Assembly: GCA_017469945.1 (NCBI GenBank)
Contig: JAFUFI010000025.1
Location: forward strand, 114,726 to 178,725
DNA: 64,000 bases
Source of the DNA: Lachnospiraceae bacterium
GTDB taxonomy: Bacteria > Bacillota > Clostridia > Lachnospirales > Lachnospiraceae
Direction of reading: 5' to 3'
A model generated the notes under the pieces. That model searched no databases. It saw only the letters and a list, made by a program, of their open reading frames with translations, and was not told the DNA's origin. How positions within the stretch are numbered: the first letter of the stretch is position 1; every line of letters starts with the position of its first letter. Both the position numbers and the translations under genes were made by a program. Below, piece by piece: positions 16,375 to 25,331 of this stretch.

Positions 16375-18486
16375 TTATACTTCAAAGATAAGATCTGCGT
16401 ATGAAGGAACGGGCCAAACCTTCTTGTCGACAAGAGTCTCAAGAGTATCAATGGCCTTTCTGAGTTCGTCCATTGATACCTTTACCTCATCCTTAAAGGC
16501 GTACGCCTGATCCTTGGCATTCTTTATAGCAGAGGCTTTTGCGGTAGCTGCTTCAAGCTCTGAAAGCGCTTTGCTGGCCTTACCGAGCTCTGCGGTCACA
16601 TTCTTAAGCACCTGCGCCTGAACAGTAGCCTCTTCGCCTACTTCCTTGACAACCTTTACCGTATCCGCAAGGGTCTTTGTATACTCTATAACAGCAGGAA
16701 TATAAAGCTTTTTAGCCATATCGATCATAGTAAGCGCTTCGATATTAGTGGTCTTTGAATATGTCTCGTATGTGATTTCCTTACGCGACTCAAGCTCTGT
16801 CTTGCTGTAGATTCCGAACTTTTCAAAAAGCTCTACTGCTTTATCTGTAGTAAGGGAAGCCGCAGCGTCTATGGTACAGGTGATGTTTGGAAGTCCTCTT
16901 CTTTCAGCCTCCTCCACCCATGCCTTTGCATATCCGTCACCGTTAAACACTATTCTCTGATGCTCGGTAAGATATTCCTTGATCAGATCATGTACTTCAA
17001 TATCGAAGTCCTCGGCCTTTTCGAGTCTGTCGGCAGCCTCGCAGAAAGCTTCGGCAACTATTGCATTAAGAGTTGTGTTGGGGCTGGCGATGGAGTCGCT
17101 GGATCCCACCATACGAAATTCAAACTTGTTTCCGGTAAATGCAAAAGGTGATGTACGGTTTCTGTCCGTTGCATCCTTTTCGATATCTGTTAAGGTTGAT
17201 ACACCGGTAATAAGCTTTTCACCCTGGATAGAGTGGTCTGCGCTTCCGGTCTCGATAAGCTGTCTTACAACGTCGTCAAGCTGTTCTCCGAGGAAAACGG
17301 AAATGATTGCCGGCGGTGCTTCATCCGCTCCGAGTCTTAAATCATTTCCGACATCGGCAGCGCTCTGCCTGAGGAGATCGGCATGAATATCGACAGCCTT
17401 TAAGATGCAGGCAAGCACAAGTAAGAACTGAATGTTTTCGTTGGGTGTCTTTCCGGGATCCAAGAGATTAACACCGTTGTCCGTAGTAAGAGACCAGTTG
17501 TCATGCTTACCGGATCCGTTTACACCCGCAAAAGGCTTCTCATGAAGCAGGCAGTTAAGGCCGTGGCGGCAAGCTACCTTCTTCATCGTCTCCATAACAA
17601 GCTGGTTATGGTCTACGGCGATATTTGCGGTCTCGTAGATAGGCGCAAGCTCATGCTGCGCGGGTGCAACCTCGTTATGCTGGGTCTTGGCGGTAACACC
17701 AAGCTTCCAAAGCTCGATGTTAAGGTCCTTCATATAAGAACCGATTCTTTCTCTGATTGCTCCGAAATAATGGTCCTCAAGCTCCTGTCCCTTGGGAGCT
17801 GGAGCTCCGAAAAGAGTTCTTCCCGAGAATATAAGGTCAGGTCTCTTTAAATACTTTTCATGGTCAACAAGGAAATATTCCTGCTCAGCACCGACAGAAG
17901 GGGTTACCTTTGTAGCCTCGGTATTTCCAAAAAGCCTTACGATACGAAGAGCCTGGGTGCTTATGGCCTCCATGGAACGAAGAAGCGGCGTTTTCTTATC
18001 GAGGGCTTCACCTGTATAAGAGCAAAGCGCGGTGGGAATGCAAAGGATTACTCCCGTGGCATCCTCTTTAAGGAATGCGGGAGATGTGATATCCCAAACT
18101 GTATATCCTCTTGCCTCGAATGTAGCTCTGAGTCCTCCCGAAGGGAAGGAAGAAGCGTCCGTTTCACCCTTGATAAGCTCCTTGCCGGAGAACTCCATAA
18201 GGGTTCTGCCTTCCTCATCGGGATGGGTAACGAATGCATCATGCTTCTCGGCAGTAATACCGTTGAGAGGCTGGAACCAGTGGGTGTAGTGTGTGGCACC
18301 GTTTTCAACGGCCCAGTCCTTCATAGCCTTAGCTACCACATCCGCGGACTCTTTTGAAAGCTCGCCTCCCTGGTCCATAACTTTTTTAACTTCTTTAAAT
18401 ACGCCTTTGGGAAGCCTCTCTCTCATCTTTCCGAGATTAAAGACTTTGCTTCCGAACAACTCTTCAACGTTAAGTGCTTCGCTCAT
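16375..18486 (-). CDS. glnN: Glutamine synthetase type III
   Basis: The 703-residue protein is the size of GSIII/GlnN, the dodecameric form common in Bacteroidetes and Clostridia. It makes glutamine from glutamate, ammonia and ATP. Visible features include the [12 protein letters not shown]-terminus, [11 protein letters not shown] (metal-binding Glu), [10 protein letters not shown], and [11 protein letters not shown], all conserved in GSIII. A long C-terminal helical extension (about 610-690) is also typical. A promoter with a 17-bp spacer lies directly upstream. No nitrogen-regulator gene is adjacent. Confidence 0.97.
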   Translation of the reverse strand: MSEALNVEELFGSKVFNLGKMRERLPKGVFKEVKKVMDQGGELSKESADVVAKAMKDWAVENGATHYTHWFQPLNGITAEKHDAFVTHPDEEGRTLMEFSGKELIKGETDASSFPSGGLRATFEARGYTVWDITSPAFLKEDATGVILCIPTALCSYTGEALDKKTPLLRSMEAISTQALRIVRLFGNTEATKVTPSVGAEQEYFLVDHEKYLKRPDLIFSGRTLFGAPAPKGQELEDHYFGAIRERIGSYMKDLNIELWKLGVTAKTQHNEVAPAQHELAPIYETANIAVDHNQLVMETMKKVACRHGLNCLLHEKPFAGVNGSGKHDNWSLTTDNGVNLLDPGKTPNENIQFLLVLACILKAVDIHADLLRQSAADVGNDLRLGADEAPPAIISVFLGEQLDDVVRQLIETGSADHSIQGEKLITGVSTLTDIEKDATDRNRTSPFAFTGNKFEFRMVGSSDSIASPNTTLNAIVAEAFCEAADRLEKAEDFDIEVHDLIKEYLTEHQRIVFNGDGYAKAWVEEAERRGLPNITCTIDAAASLTTDKAVELFEKFGIYSKTELESRKEITYETYSKTTNIEALTMIDMAKKLYIPAVIEYTKTLADTVKVVKEVGEEATVQAQVLKNVTAELGKASKALSELEAATAKASAIKNAKDQAYAFKDEVKVSMDELRKAIDTLETLVDKKVWPVPSYADLIFEV

Positions 18487-18531
18487 GTTTTAAATACCTT
18501 TCAGTTGCATTTGGGCATAAACCCTTTTTCA

Positions 18532-18560
18532 ATAATATCTCAAAAAAAAGTCAGATACAA
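18532..18560 (-). promoter_or_regulatory. Promoter of glnN
   Basis: TTGTAT (18560-18555), a 17-bp spacer and TATTAT (18537-18532) on the minus strand, in the only gap upstream of glnN. Confidence 0.6.
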
Positions 18561-18579
18561 GTAAAACTAATCTCTTTTA

Positions 18580-19923
18580 TCACAGCCTAAGGATATCTCC
18601 CACATCAGGCTCTTTGGAAAATACTGCCCAGACCTTCTCCTCCGCGTGAGGACAGGACGTCACTTTAATGCATTCTTTTCCGTCTATGACCACACGCTCT
18701 TTTTCCTCTTTTTCAAAATTGCTGCCGTCACAGACATGGTACATTTCAAGGACCTTTGTCTTTATATCCCTTCCGTCAGGCTTCATGATCTCGATTTCGT
18801 CGCCTACGGAAAACTTGTTCTTTTGAGTAAATCCAAAGAAGATTTTCTCCCTGCCGCTTTCGTCTTTTTCTTTTATCTTTTTATCAGGAATTGCAAGGAA
18901 AATCGCGTCGCTTGAGTAGGTATTGTTGTCGTAGATCTGGCTGTCTTCATCCGGTTTTCCGAAAAAGAATCCGGTACAGAACTTACGATACGTGCACTTG
19001 GCAATCTGCTCTTTGTACCAGGGCATATTCTCTTTATACTTTTCCGGGCTTTCAAAGTAGTCGTCTATTGCTCTGCGATAAGTTCGCGCAACAGTAGCCA
19101 CATAGAGCGCGGTTTTCATACGTCCTTCTATCTTCCAGGAGTCTATACCCGCCTCCACAAGCTCCGGTACATGGTCAATCATGCAAAGGTCTCTGGAATT
19201 GAAGATATATGTACCTCTCTCGTTTTCATATACCGGAAGGTACTCACCCGGTCTGCTTTCCTCGCTGACAGCGTAAACGGGCTCTCCGTCTTCCTTTTCA
19301 TATACTCCGTACTTCCATCTGCAGGGATGGGTGCAAGCTCCGTGATTGGCATCTCTTCCTGTAAAGAAATTGGAAAGAAGACATCTTCCGGAGTATGAAA
19401 TACACATAGCTCCGTGAACAAAGCTTTCTATCTCCATCTCGTCAGGGATGTTTTTTCTTATCTGCGCTATTTCTACAAGGGAAAGCTCTCTTGCGCTGAC
19501 TACCCTCTTTGCCCCTTGTCTCCACCAGAACCTGTATGTTTCATAGTTCGTATTGTTAGCCTGCGTAGATATATGGATTTCCGCCTCCGGCCAGACCTCT
19601 CTGCAGATGCTGTACATCCCGGGATCTGCAACTATAAGCGCATCGGGGCCAAGTTCCTTTAATTCTTCAAAATATTTTCTCGCCCCTTCAAGATCGTAGT
19701 TGTGAGCAAGAATGTTGGCGGTAACATGCACTCTTACACCTTTGGAATGGGCGTAGGCAATTCCTTTTTCCATATCTTCATGGGAAAAGTTCTTTGCCTT
19801 GGCTCTAAGTCCAAAGGCTTCTCCGCCAATGTATACTGCATCTGCGCCATAGTCTACCGCGCACTTTAACACTTCAAGACTGCTTGCAGGACAAAGCAGT
19901 TCCGGTTTTTTCTTTTCTTTCAT
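18580..19923 (-). CDS. U32-family protein (tRNA/rRNA hydroxylation type, YrrO-like)
   Basis: The 447-residue protein belongs to peptidase family U32: PELLCPASSLEVLKCAVDYGADAVYIGG at the N-terminus in pieces, and the signature ESFVHGAMCISYSGRC ending in a Cys-rich region (C.S.C...C..PC) that may hold an iron-sulfur cluster. Family members TrhP/YrrO and RlhA hydroxylate RNA using prephenate, so a role in tRNA uridine hydroxylation is more likely than proteolysis. The O-methyltransferase gene lies 36 nt upstream; in B. subtilis the yrrM-yrrN-yrrO order links the same partners. Confidence 0.92.
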   Translation of the reverse strand: MKEKKKPELLCPASSLEVLKCAVDYGADAVYIGGEAFGLRAKAKNFSHEDMEKGIAYAHSKGVRVHVTANILAHNYDLEGARKYFEELKELGPDALIVADPGMYSICREVWPEAEIHISTQANNTNYETYRFWWRQGAKRVVSARELSLVEIAQIRKNIPDEMEIESFVHGAMCISYSGRCLLSNFFTGRDANHGACTHPCRWKYGVYEKEDGEPVYAVSEESRPGEYLPVYENERGTYIFNSRDLCMIDHVPELVEAGIDSWKIEGRMKTALYVATVARTYRRAIDDYFESPEKYKENMPWYKEQIAKCTYRKFCTGFFFGKPDEDSQIYDNNTYSSDAIFLAIPDKKIKEKDESGREKIFFGFTQKNKFSVGDEIEIMKPDGRDIKTKVLEMYHVCDGSNFEKEEKERVVIDGKECIKVTSCPHAEEKVWAVFSKEPDVGDILRL

Positions 19924-19959
19924 CTAAATCTCCGGTTTTGATCAAATCTTTTAAGCTTT

Positions 19960-20625
19960 TTAAAGCTTTGTGCTGAGAGTCATTCCGTCTCCTATATTTA
20001 AAAGTACGGTTTCAAGGTCATCCCGGTGGCAAAGCTCGTATATATACTCTCTCATCCTTGAATGGATCGTACGGTTTCTTCTTGTTACCGCAAATCTCGA
20101 TTCGCAGATATCTCCCTCTCTCAGGCAGTTGTCGGATACAAGCATTCCGCCTTTCCCAAGGAGGCGCATAATCTCCGGAAGCCAGTTGATATACTGTCCC
20201 TTGGCTGCATCCATAAAGATCATATCATACTCTCCCTCGAGAGTCGGCAATATATCAAAAGCATCCCCTTCGAAGAGCTTTATCCTTGAAAGGTCGGTCA
20301 TATTGCAGGCCTTTTCTTTAAAAGCTCTCTCAAAATTACCCTTTGCCACAGGGATTCTTTTTTCGTACTTTTCTATCGTATCTATCCTTAACTCTTCGGA
20401 ACCCGCTTCACTCATAAGTAAAGCAGAAAAGCCGACCGCTGTCCCTATCTCAAGGATGCGTTTCGGCTTTGAAAGCTTTATCAAAAATCGCAAGAGACTC
20501 TGGGTACTTCTCCGAATGATCGGCACTCCGCCCTCAAGTGCTTCCTGCTCTATAAGATCCAGAAAAGGACCGTTACCACGATCCATCAGGTTCATAAAGA
20601 CGGATAATCTGTCCTCTTCCGTCAT
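19960..20625 (-). CDS. SAM-dependent O-methyltransferase (YrrM/TrmR-like)
   Basis: The 221-residue protein has the class I methyltransferase fold with ILEIGTAVGFSALLM (SAM-binding motif I), the acidic loop after ELRIDTIEKYE and FMDAAKGQYINWLPE, all typical of the COMT-like family that includes TrmR. TrmR methylates hydroxyuridine at tRNA position 34, the product of the U32 protein, so the two neighbours may act in sequence. The start codon overlaps the stop of the MltG-like gene (ATGA), which implies translational coupling. Confidence 0.9.
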   Translation of the reverse strand: MTEEDRLSVFMNLMDRGNGPFLDLIEQEALEGGVPIIRRSTQSLLRFLIKLSKPKRILEIGTAVGFSALLMSEAGSEELRIDTIEKYEKRIPVAKGNFERAFKEKACNMTDLSRIKLFEGDAFDILPTLEGEYDMIFMDAAKGQYINWLPEIMRLLGKGGMLVSDNCLREGDICESRFAVTRRNRTIHSRMREYIYELCHRDDLETVLLNIGDGMTLSTKL

Positions 20626-21182
20626 CTGACATTATCCTCCGTAAGGTCTGAATCATCGCCCATTTCAATTTCCTGGACTCCGCCTTCTTCCGCATCCTCC
20701 TCAGCTTCTTCAGCTTTCTTTGCGGCGGCCTCTTCCTCGGCCTTCTTTTGCTCTTCAGCCTCCTTAAGGAGTTCCTCCTTTTCGATGTTTACCTGAGCAA
20801 TCGCTCCGAACATCTCCTCGGCTGTCATGGTAGTGCTTAAGGTATAGGTTCCGCCCTTAACGTACTCACGATACTCCGATGCGTAATACTGAAGCGCCAA
20901 AAGCTTGGAATCTCTCACAAGCCCCTTGCTCTCAAAGAGCTTACCCAGCTCAAGAGCGTTGAAATCTAAAGGTATTGTTACTTCAACGTCTTTTCCCACA
21001 CTGGCAGCCATGGGCTTTTCGGTATAAATCCTGTAACCGTAATCGTATGCGGTCTTGGCCCCCTTTGATATGACGAGGACTATCGCCACGATAAGAAGAA
21101 TCTGCAGTACAGTATCAAATACGTTTCCTGCTACGCCAGCAACTCTGCCGATCATTTCATTGTTAGAACTGTTTTTTTTCAT
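20622..21182 (-). CDS. MltG/YceG-like membrane protein lacking the catalytic domain
   Basis: The 186-residue protein has one transmembrane helix (about 25-45), then a small domain (about 65-125: VTIPLDFNALELGKLFESKG ... VKGGTYTLSTTMTAEE, in pieces) like the LysM-like N-terminal subdomain of endolytic transglycosylase MltG. It stops there: the catalytic YceG domain with its Glu is absent and the tail is a low-complexity E/A/K stretch ending in acidic residues. In Firmicutes mltG normally occupies this place in the ireB-ruvX operon. GAGG lies 8 nt before the chosen ATG. It may act as a partner or decoy of a true MltG elsewhere. Confidence 0.8.
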   Translation of the reverse strand: MKKNSSNNEMIGRVAGVAGNVFDTVLQILLIVAIVLVISKGAKTAYDYGYRIYTEKPMAASVGKDVEVTIPLDFNALELGKLFESKGLVRDSKLLALQYYASEYREYVKGGTYTLSTTMTAEEMFGAIAQVNIEKEELLKEAEEQKKAEEEAAAKKAEEAEEDAEEGGVQEIEMGDDSDLTEDNVR

Positions 21183-21216
21183 AATCTGATCCTCGGAAAA
21201 AGTCTTTCTTTTTCCA

Positions 21217-21543
21217 TTATTCAAAATCTACCGATTCAACGATAGAAAAATTGATGTTCTGCATCATTCTGCAGAAATCAAGCTCTGCTGCAAGAAAGCT
21301 GTCCACAAGCGGATTTTCCCGCAGCGTTTTAAACTCCTCCTGAAACGCAGAGAGCTTGGCAAAATCAAGATCCTCGCTCATCTGCATCTCGTGATTTCTC
21401 TTTCTGAAATCATCAACCTGCCTTTTCAGCTCAGGTTCCTGCCTTAAGAGGTCAAGCTGTTTATGGTACTCCTTGAAAACCTCATCAGATTTTATTGTGT
21501 TTATAAGATTGTCTACAGCGTCTTTAACTTCTTTATTCATCAT
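21217..21543 (-). CDS. YlbF/YmcA-family regulator
   Basis: The 108-residue all-helical protein matches the YlbF family (ELKRQVDDFRKRNHEMQ core, conserved helix with PLVDSFLAAE). In B. subtilis YlbF, YmcA and YaaT form an iron-sulfur-containing complex that binds RNase Y and steers mRNA maturation and development. Its position directly downstream of RNase J fits a role in RNA decay. AGAGG stands 8 nt before the ATG at 21543; an in-frame GTG 9 nt upstream is a weaker option. Confidence 0.88.
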   Translation of the reverse strand: MMNKEVKDAVDNLINTIKSDEVFKEYHKQLDLLRQEPELKRQVDDFRKRNHEMQMSEDLDFAKLSAFQEEFKTLRENPLVDSFLAAELDFCRMMQNINFSIVESVDFE

Positions 21544-21560
21544 TAATGACACCTCTAAGT

Positions 21561-23243
21561 TTAAACCTCCTGGATCACAGGAAGTATCATGGGACGACGC
21601 TTAGTCTTTTTCCAGACAAACTCGCTGAGCGCGTCCTTTGTTCCGGACTTGATCTTGCCCCAGTCGGTAATATGTCTTGCTATATATCCCTCAACGGTCT
21701 CCTGGACAAGGAGCCTTGCCTCCTCAATAAGATCCTCGGATTCCTTCATATAAACGAAACCTCTTGATACTATATCAGGGCCCGCTACAAGCTCACCAGA
21801 AATCTCATCAAGGCACATAACAACTATCATTATGCCGTCTTCGGCAAGATGCTGTCTGTCTCTTAAAACGACATTACCAACATCTCCGACTCCCAGTCCG
21901 TCTACAAGAATATCACCCGTGGGAACCTTTCCGGTAACTACAGCATAATCCTCACCAAACTCAAGGACATCTCCGGAGGACAGGATCTTTATATGATCCT
22001 TGTCCATTCCGAGTTCTTCGGCAATCTTCGCCTGTGCCTTAAGATGCTTAAACTCTCCGTGGGCGGGTATTGCAAACTTGGGCTGTACAAGTGTATAGAT
22101 AAGCTTTATCTCTTCCTGGCAAGCATGCCCCGATACATGGACATCCTGGAATATTACATCGGCTCCCTTTGCAAGAAGCTCGTTGATGATCTTTGTAACG
22201 GACTTTTCATTACCCGGTATGGGGTGGGATGAAAAGATTACCGTATCTCCGGCACCGATAGTCAGCTTTCTATGGGTTCCGTTTGCCATTCGGCTGAGAG
22301 CCGCCATACTCTCTCCCTGGCTTCCGGTTGTGATTATAACCTGCTTTTCGGGAGGATAGTTCTTGATAAGGTCAAGGTCAACCAGCGTATCATCAGGGAT
22401 ACTGATACATTCAAGCTTTTGAGCAGTCTCGATGATACTTACCATGCTCCTGCCCTCAACGCTTACCTTACGGCCGAATTTGTGAGCGGAGTTGATGATC
22501 TGCTGAACCCTGTCCACATTTGAAGCAAAGGTCGCAACAAATATCCTGGTGTTTTTATGTTCCTCAAAAAGGTTATCAAACATCCTTCCAAGAGTTTTTT
22601 CGGAAGGTGTATAGCCCGGTCTCTCGGCATTTGTAGAGTCGCACATCATCGCAAGGACTCCCTTTCTTCCGAGATCGGCAAATCTCTGCAGATCGATGGC
22701 ATCTCCGTACACAGGGGTATAGTCAACTTTAAAATCACCTGTGTGAACAATTATTCCCGCAGGGGAATATATAGCCAGTGCCGCAGCATCAACTATACTG
22801 TGATTTGTCTTGATAAACTCTACCCTGAACTTGCCAAGGGTTATAAACTGACCGAATTTAACGACTTTTCTGCGAGTCACATCCATAAGCTCATGTTCTG
22901 TCAGCTTATTCTCAATAATTCCCATAGTAAGACGCGTTGCATATACAGGAACATTTATATCCTTAAGCACATACGGCAGCGCCCCGATATGGTCCTCATG
23001 GCCGTGGGTTATAACAAACCCTTTTACTTTATCGATATTATCCTTTAAATACGTAACATCGGGGATTACAAGGTCTACACCCAGCATATCATCCGCCGGG
23101 AAAGAAAGGCCGCAATCCACTACAATAATACTGTCTTCGTACTCGAAGGCAGTTATATTCATTCCGATCTGTTCAAGGCCTCCCAAAGGAATGATCTTAA
23201 GGCCCGTCAGAGCGGGTTTATCTTTATTTTTCTTCTTACTCAA
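21561..23243 (-). CDS. Ribonuclease J
   Basis: The 560-residue protein is a metallo-beta-lactamase/beta-CASP ribonuclease. It has the zinc motif THGHEDHIGALPY, HTGDFKVDYTP, and the beta-CASP segments CDSTNAERPG and IITTGSQGE, with SGHACQEE (motif C) and the C-terminal RNase J domain. It degrades and matures RNA from the 5' end and also cuts internally. One copy is in the window, so J1 and J2 cannot be told apart. It lies between the DUF1292 gene and the YlbF gene. Confidence 0.97.
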   Translation of the reverse strand: MSKKKNKDKPALTGLKIIPLGGLEQIGMNITAFEYEDSIIVVDCGLSFPADDMLGVDLVIPDVTYLKDNIDKVKGFVITHGHEDHIGALPYVLKDINVPVYATRLTMGIIENKLTEHELMDVTRRKVVKFGQFITLGKFRVEFIKTNHSIVDAAALAIYSPAGIIVHTGDFKVDYTPVYGDAIDLQRFADLGRKGVLAMMCDSTNAERPGYTPSEKTLGRMFDNLFEEHKNTRIFVATFASNVDRVQQIINSAHKFGRKVSVEGRSMVSIIETAQKLECISIPDDTLVDLDLIKNYPPEKQVIITTGSQGESMAALSRMANGTHRKLTIGAGDTVIFSSHPIPGNEKSVTKIINELLAKGADVIFQDVHVSGHACQEEIKLIYTLVQPKFAIPAHGEFKHLKAQAKIAEELGMDKDHIKILSSGDVLEFGEDYAVVTGKVPTGDILVDGLGVGDVGNVVLRDRQHLAEDGIMIVVMCLDEISGELVAGPDIVSRGFVYMKESEDLIEEARLLVQETVEGYIARHITDWGKIKSGTKDALSEFVWKKTKRRPMILPVIQEV

Positions 23244-23269
23244 ATTTCCTCCTTATAGCTTAGGACGGA

Positions 23270-23560
23270 TCAGACTTCTCCTTCGTCTCCGGAAATCAGA
23301 TCCACATCCTCAAGCATATCTTCAAACACCGAAGCAACGGCCTCCAGCTCCGCATCATCCGACACGATGATGTATCTGCTCTCTTTATCGCCGTCCTCGG
23401 AAAGATCCTTGAGAATAAGAGCCTCTCCGTCTCCCTCTTCGAAATCGGTCACAAGGATATAATTGTACCCGCCGATCCTTGTCTGTTCCAATACGAAAAA
23501 CTCAACCGGATCTTCCCCTTCGGGATTGAATATTACTTTTTCAAGCTTGTTTTCACTCAT
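23270..23560 (-). CDS. DUF1292 family protein (YrzB-like)
   Basis: The 96-residue acidic protein has the DUF1292 core (FFVLEQTRIGGYNYILVTD and the EALILKDL segment). Proteins of this family almost always sit between ruvX and mltG or rnj in Firmicutes, as here, but no biochemical function is established. Its tail is rich in Glu and Asp. It is 26 nt from rnj and 40 nt from ruvX, so it belongs to the same operon. Confidence 0.88.
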   Translation of the reverse strand: MSENKLEKVIFNPEGEDPVEFFVLEQTRIGGYNYILVTDFEEGDGEALILKDLSEDGDKESRYIIVSDDAELEAVASVFEDMLEDVDLISGDEGEV

Positions 23561-23600
23561 AGTTTACCTGTTATTTCTCCCTGATAAGGGATTAAATCAA

Positions 23601-24026
23601 TTATTTATCGGAAGTATTGTCGAGATAATCCTGCAAAATGATCTGCGCAGCTATCATATCAACATACTCCTTGCGGTTTTCTCTGCGGACTCCGACTTCC
23701 TTCATGATCTCGTCCGCTTCAACCGTTGTCAGCCTCTCATCATACATGATCACGGGAAGTCCCGTTCTTCTCTCAAGGCTTTCCTTGAATTCCATAGAAA
23801 GCTGCGCTCTTACTCCCTCGTCTCCGTTCATATGTAACGGCAGCCCCAAAACGATCTTGCTCACCTCAAACTCCTCGCAAAGTTCTTCGATACGCGCCAA
23901 AGTCTGGCGAAGCTTATTCTCTCTTTCCCGCCTGATTATTTCATGCGCCTGGGCGGTGATAAGAAGAGGGTCACTCAAAGCGACGCCAACCGTTTTCGAG
24001 CCGAAATCAAGCCCCATGATCCTCAT
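23601..24026 (-). CDS. ruvX: Holliday-junction resolvase-like RNase H-fold protein RuvX/YqgF
   Basis: The 141-residue protein starts with MRIMGLDFGSKTVGVALSDP, the RNase H-fold Asp strand of YqgF/RuvX. VLGLPLHMNGDEG and DERLTTVEAD are also present, supplying the expected Glu and Asp metal ligands. The family has been linked to 16S rRNA 5'-end maturation and to Holliday-junction or DNA processing. The gene is 4 nt downstream of ireB, as in most Firmicutes. Confidence 0.95.
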   Translation of the reverse strand: MRIMGLDFGSKTVGVALSDPLLITAQAHEIIRRERENKLRQTLARIEELCEEFEVSKIVLGLPLHMNGDEGVRAQLSMEFKESLERRTGLPVIMYDERLTTVEADEIMKEVGVRRENRKEYVDMIAAQIILQDYLDNTSDK

Positions 24027-24029
24027 GTA

Positions 24030-24296
24030 TTACTGCTCCCACCCGCGATTTCTGATATAACTGTTAAGCAGCTCCTCAACAAGCTCGTCTCTCTCAACCT
24101 TCATAATAAGGCTGCGGGCATTGTTGTAACTGGTAACGTATGTGGGATCGCCGCTCATAATATATCCGACAATCTGATTGACAGGATTGTATCCCTTTTC
24201 CTGTAACGCCTCATATACAAGTGCGAGTACTTCCTTCACCCCTGTAGGAGGCTCTGTCTGAACTTCAAAGTACTGTGTGTTCCCCAAATCAGCCAT
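24030..24296 (-). CDS. ireB: IreB family regulatory phosphoprotein
   Basis: The 88-residue protein (DUF965) contains the family core ALQEKGYNPVNQIVGYIMSGDPTYV in pieces, and RNRG near the C-terminus. In Enterococcus faecalis IreB is a substrate of the Ser/Thr kinase IreK and negatively modulates cephalosporin resistance. The threonine-rich N-terminus that is phosphorylated there is represented here by NTQYFEVQTEPPT. It heads the operon that includes ruvX, rnj and the MltG-like gene. Confidence 0.94.
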   Translation of the reverse strand: MADLGNTQYFEVQTEPPTGVKEVLALVYEALQEKGYNPVNQIVGYIMSGDPTYVTSYNNARSLIMKVERDELVEELLNSYIRNRGWEQ

Positions 24297-24365
24297 GTTA
24301 CTACCTCTTTCCGTTTATAATAGTTGCGGCACCTTCCGCAAAATACCATATTAGCCTATTAAGAT

Positions 24366-24394
24366 ATTTTACTATATATTTGACGCAGGCGCAA
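24366..24394 (-). promoter_or_regulatory. Promoter of the ireB-ruvX-rnj operon
   Basis: TTGCGC (24394-24389), a 17-bp spacer and TAAAAT (24371-24366) on the minus strand, about 70 nt before ireB. Confidence 0.6.
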
Positions 24395-24398
24395 ATTC

Positions 24399-25310
24399 TT
24401 ATTTACTTACGCAAAACATGTGCGATAATATCGGCAGATTCGAAACAAGAATCTTTTCATATAAAATGATGATTATTACAACCGCACATATCCCTGCCGC
24501 TATAAGTAAGAGTCTATCCGATAAAATCACGTTTGTGGGGTCGCCCTCAGACTTTCCCTTAAATACAAGCATCAAATACCTGATTACAATAAACAAAACT
24601 ATAGGAACAGTATAAACAAGTTTTGTTTCATGCGATATTGTCCATAACGAATAAAAAACCATCGTTAATCCGGCGCACATAAATACTATTCCATTTAAGA
24701 ATGTTTTGTCATAGTGCTTCAGCACATTCCTGGTTTCATTTCCGTTCCGACTTTCTATCTCACCTTTTCTCTTTCCGAATGCCATAAACAAAGACATTGA
24801 TACTACCGTAAGAAAGAGCCAATTTGATACTCCTTCGCTAACAATTGTTCCTCCGGCCATTACTCTAAGTACAAAGCCCGAAGCTATGCAGAAACAGTCA
24901 ACAAGCTCGGTATGCTTGAGCCATTTAGAATATAGTATGTTGATAACAATATAGGCTAAAACTATCAGCATAGCCTTAAGGTTTACCGACAAGGAAAGTG
25001 CCACTCCGGCAATAATAAAACACACCATCATTATTACCGCTACAGGTATTATTATTCTTCCCGACGCTATTGGTCTGTACTTCTTTGTCTCATGCTTTCT
25101 GTCAGCTTCTATATCATTTAGATCGTTAAAAACATATACCGCTGACGATACCAAACAAAATGCAGCCACCAAAACAATCGTACTTAATACTTTTTTCAGA
25201 TTGACAAGTTCAAGCGAAAAAACTATCGGGAAACATACCAAAACGTTCTTCAGCCAGCTTTTTACTCTTACCTCTGTTATGATATCTCTAAATGAAACCT
25301 TTTTATCCAT
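24399..25310 (-). CDS. UbiA-family prenyltransferase, decaprenyl-phosphate phosphoribosyltransferase-like
   Basis: The 303-residue membrane protein has about nine helices. Its first Asp-rich motif NDLNDIEADRKH followed by RPIASGRI closely resembles that of Rv3806c-type DPPR synthases. These transfer phosphoribose from PRPP to a polyprenyl phosphate, the first step to lipid-linked ribose or arabinose donors. ATG at 25310 is chosen; an in-frame GTG is 9 nt upstream. It lies downstream of two GT-C-like genes, which would be natural users of such a donor. DprE1/DprE2 epimerase genes are not in the window, so ribose may be the final sugar. Confidence 0.82.
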   Translation of the reverse strand: MDKKVSFRDIITEVRVKSWLKNVLVCFPIVFSLELVNLKKVLSTIVLVAAFCLVSSAVYVFNDLNDIEADRKHETKKYRPIASGRIIIPVAVIMMVCFIIAGVALSLSVNLKAMLIVLAYIVINILYSKWLKHTELVDCFCIASGFVLRVMAGGTIVSEGVSNWLFLTVVSMSLFMAFGKRKGEIESRNGNETRNVLKHYDKTFLNGIVFMCAGLTMVFYSLWTISHETKLVYTVPIVLFIVIRYLMLVFKGKSEGDPTNVILSDRLLLIAAGICAVVIIIILYEKILVSNLPILSHMFCVSK

Positions 25311-25331
25311 CGTATTCACCGTTGCAATAGA

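Noticed and set aside
20622..21182. Sequencing frameshift truncating a full MltG
   Set aside because: After the LysM-like subdomain the frame continues into an acidic tail and ends in a stop that overlaps the next gene's start in a clean ATGA, and no catalytic-domain coding remains in another frame.
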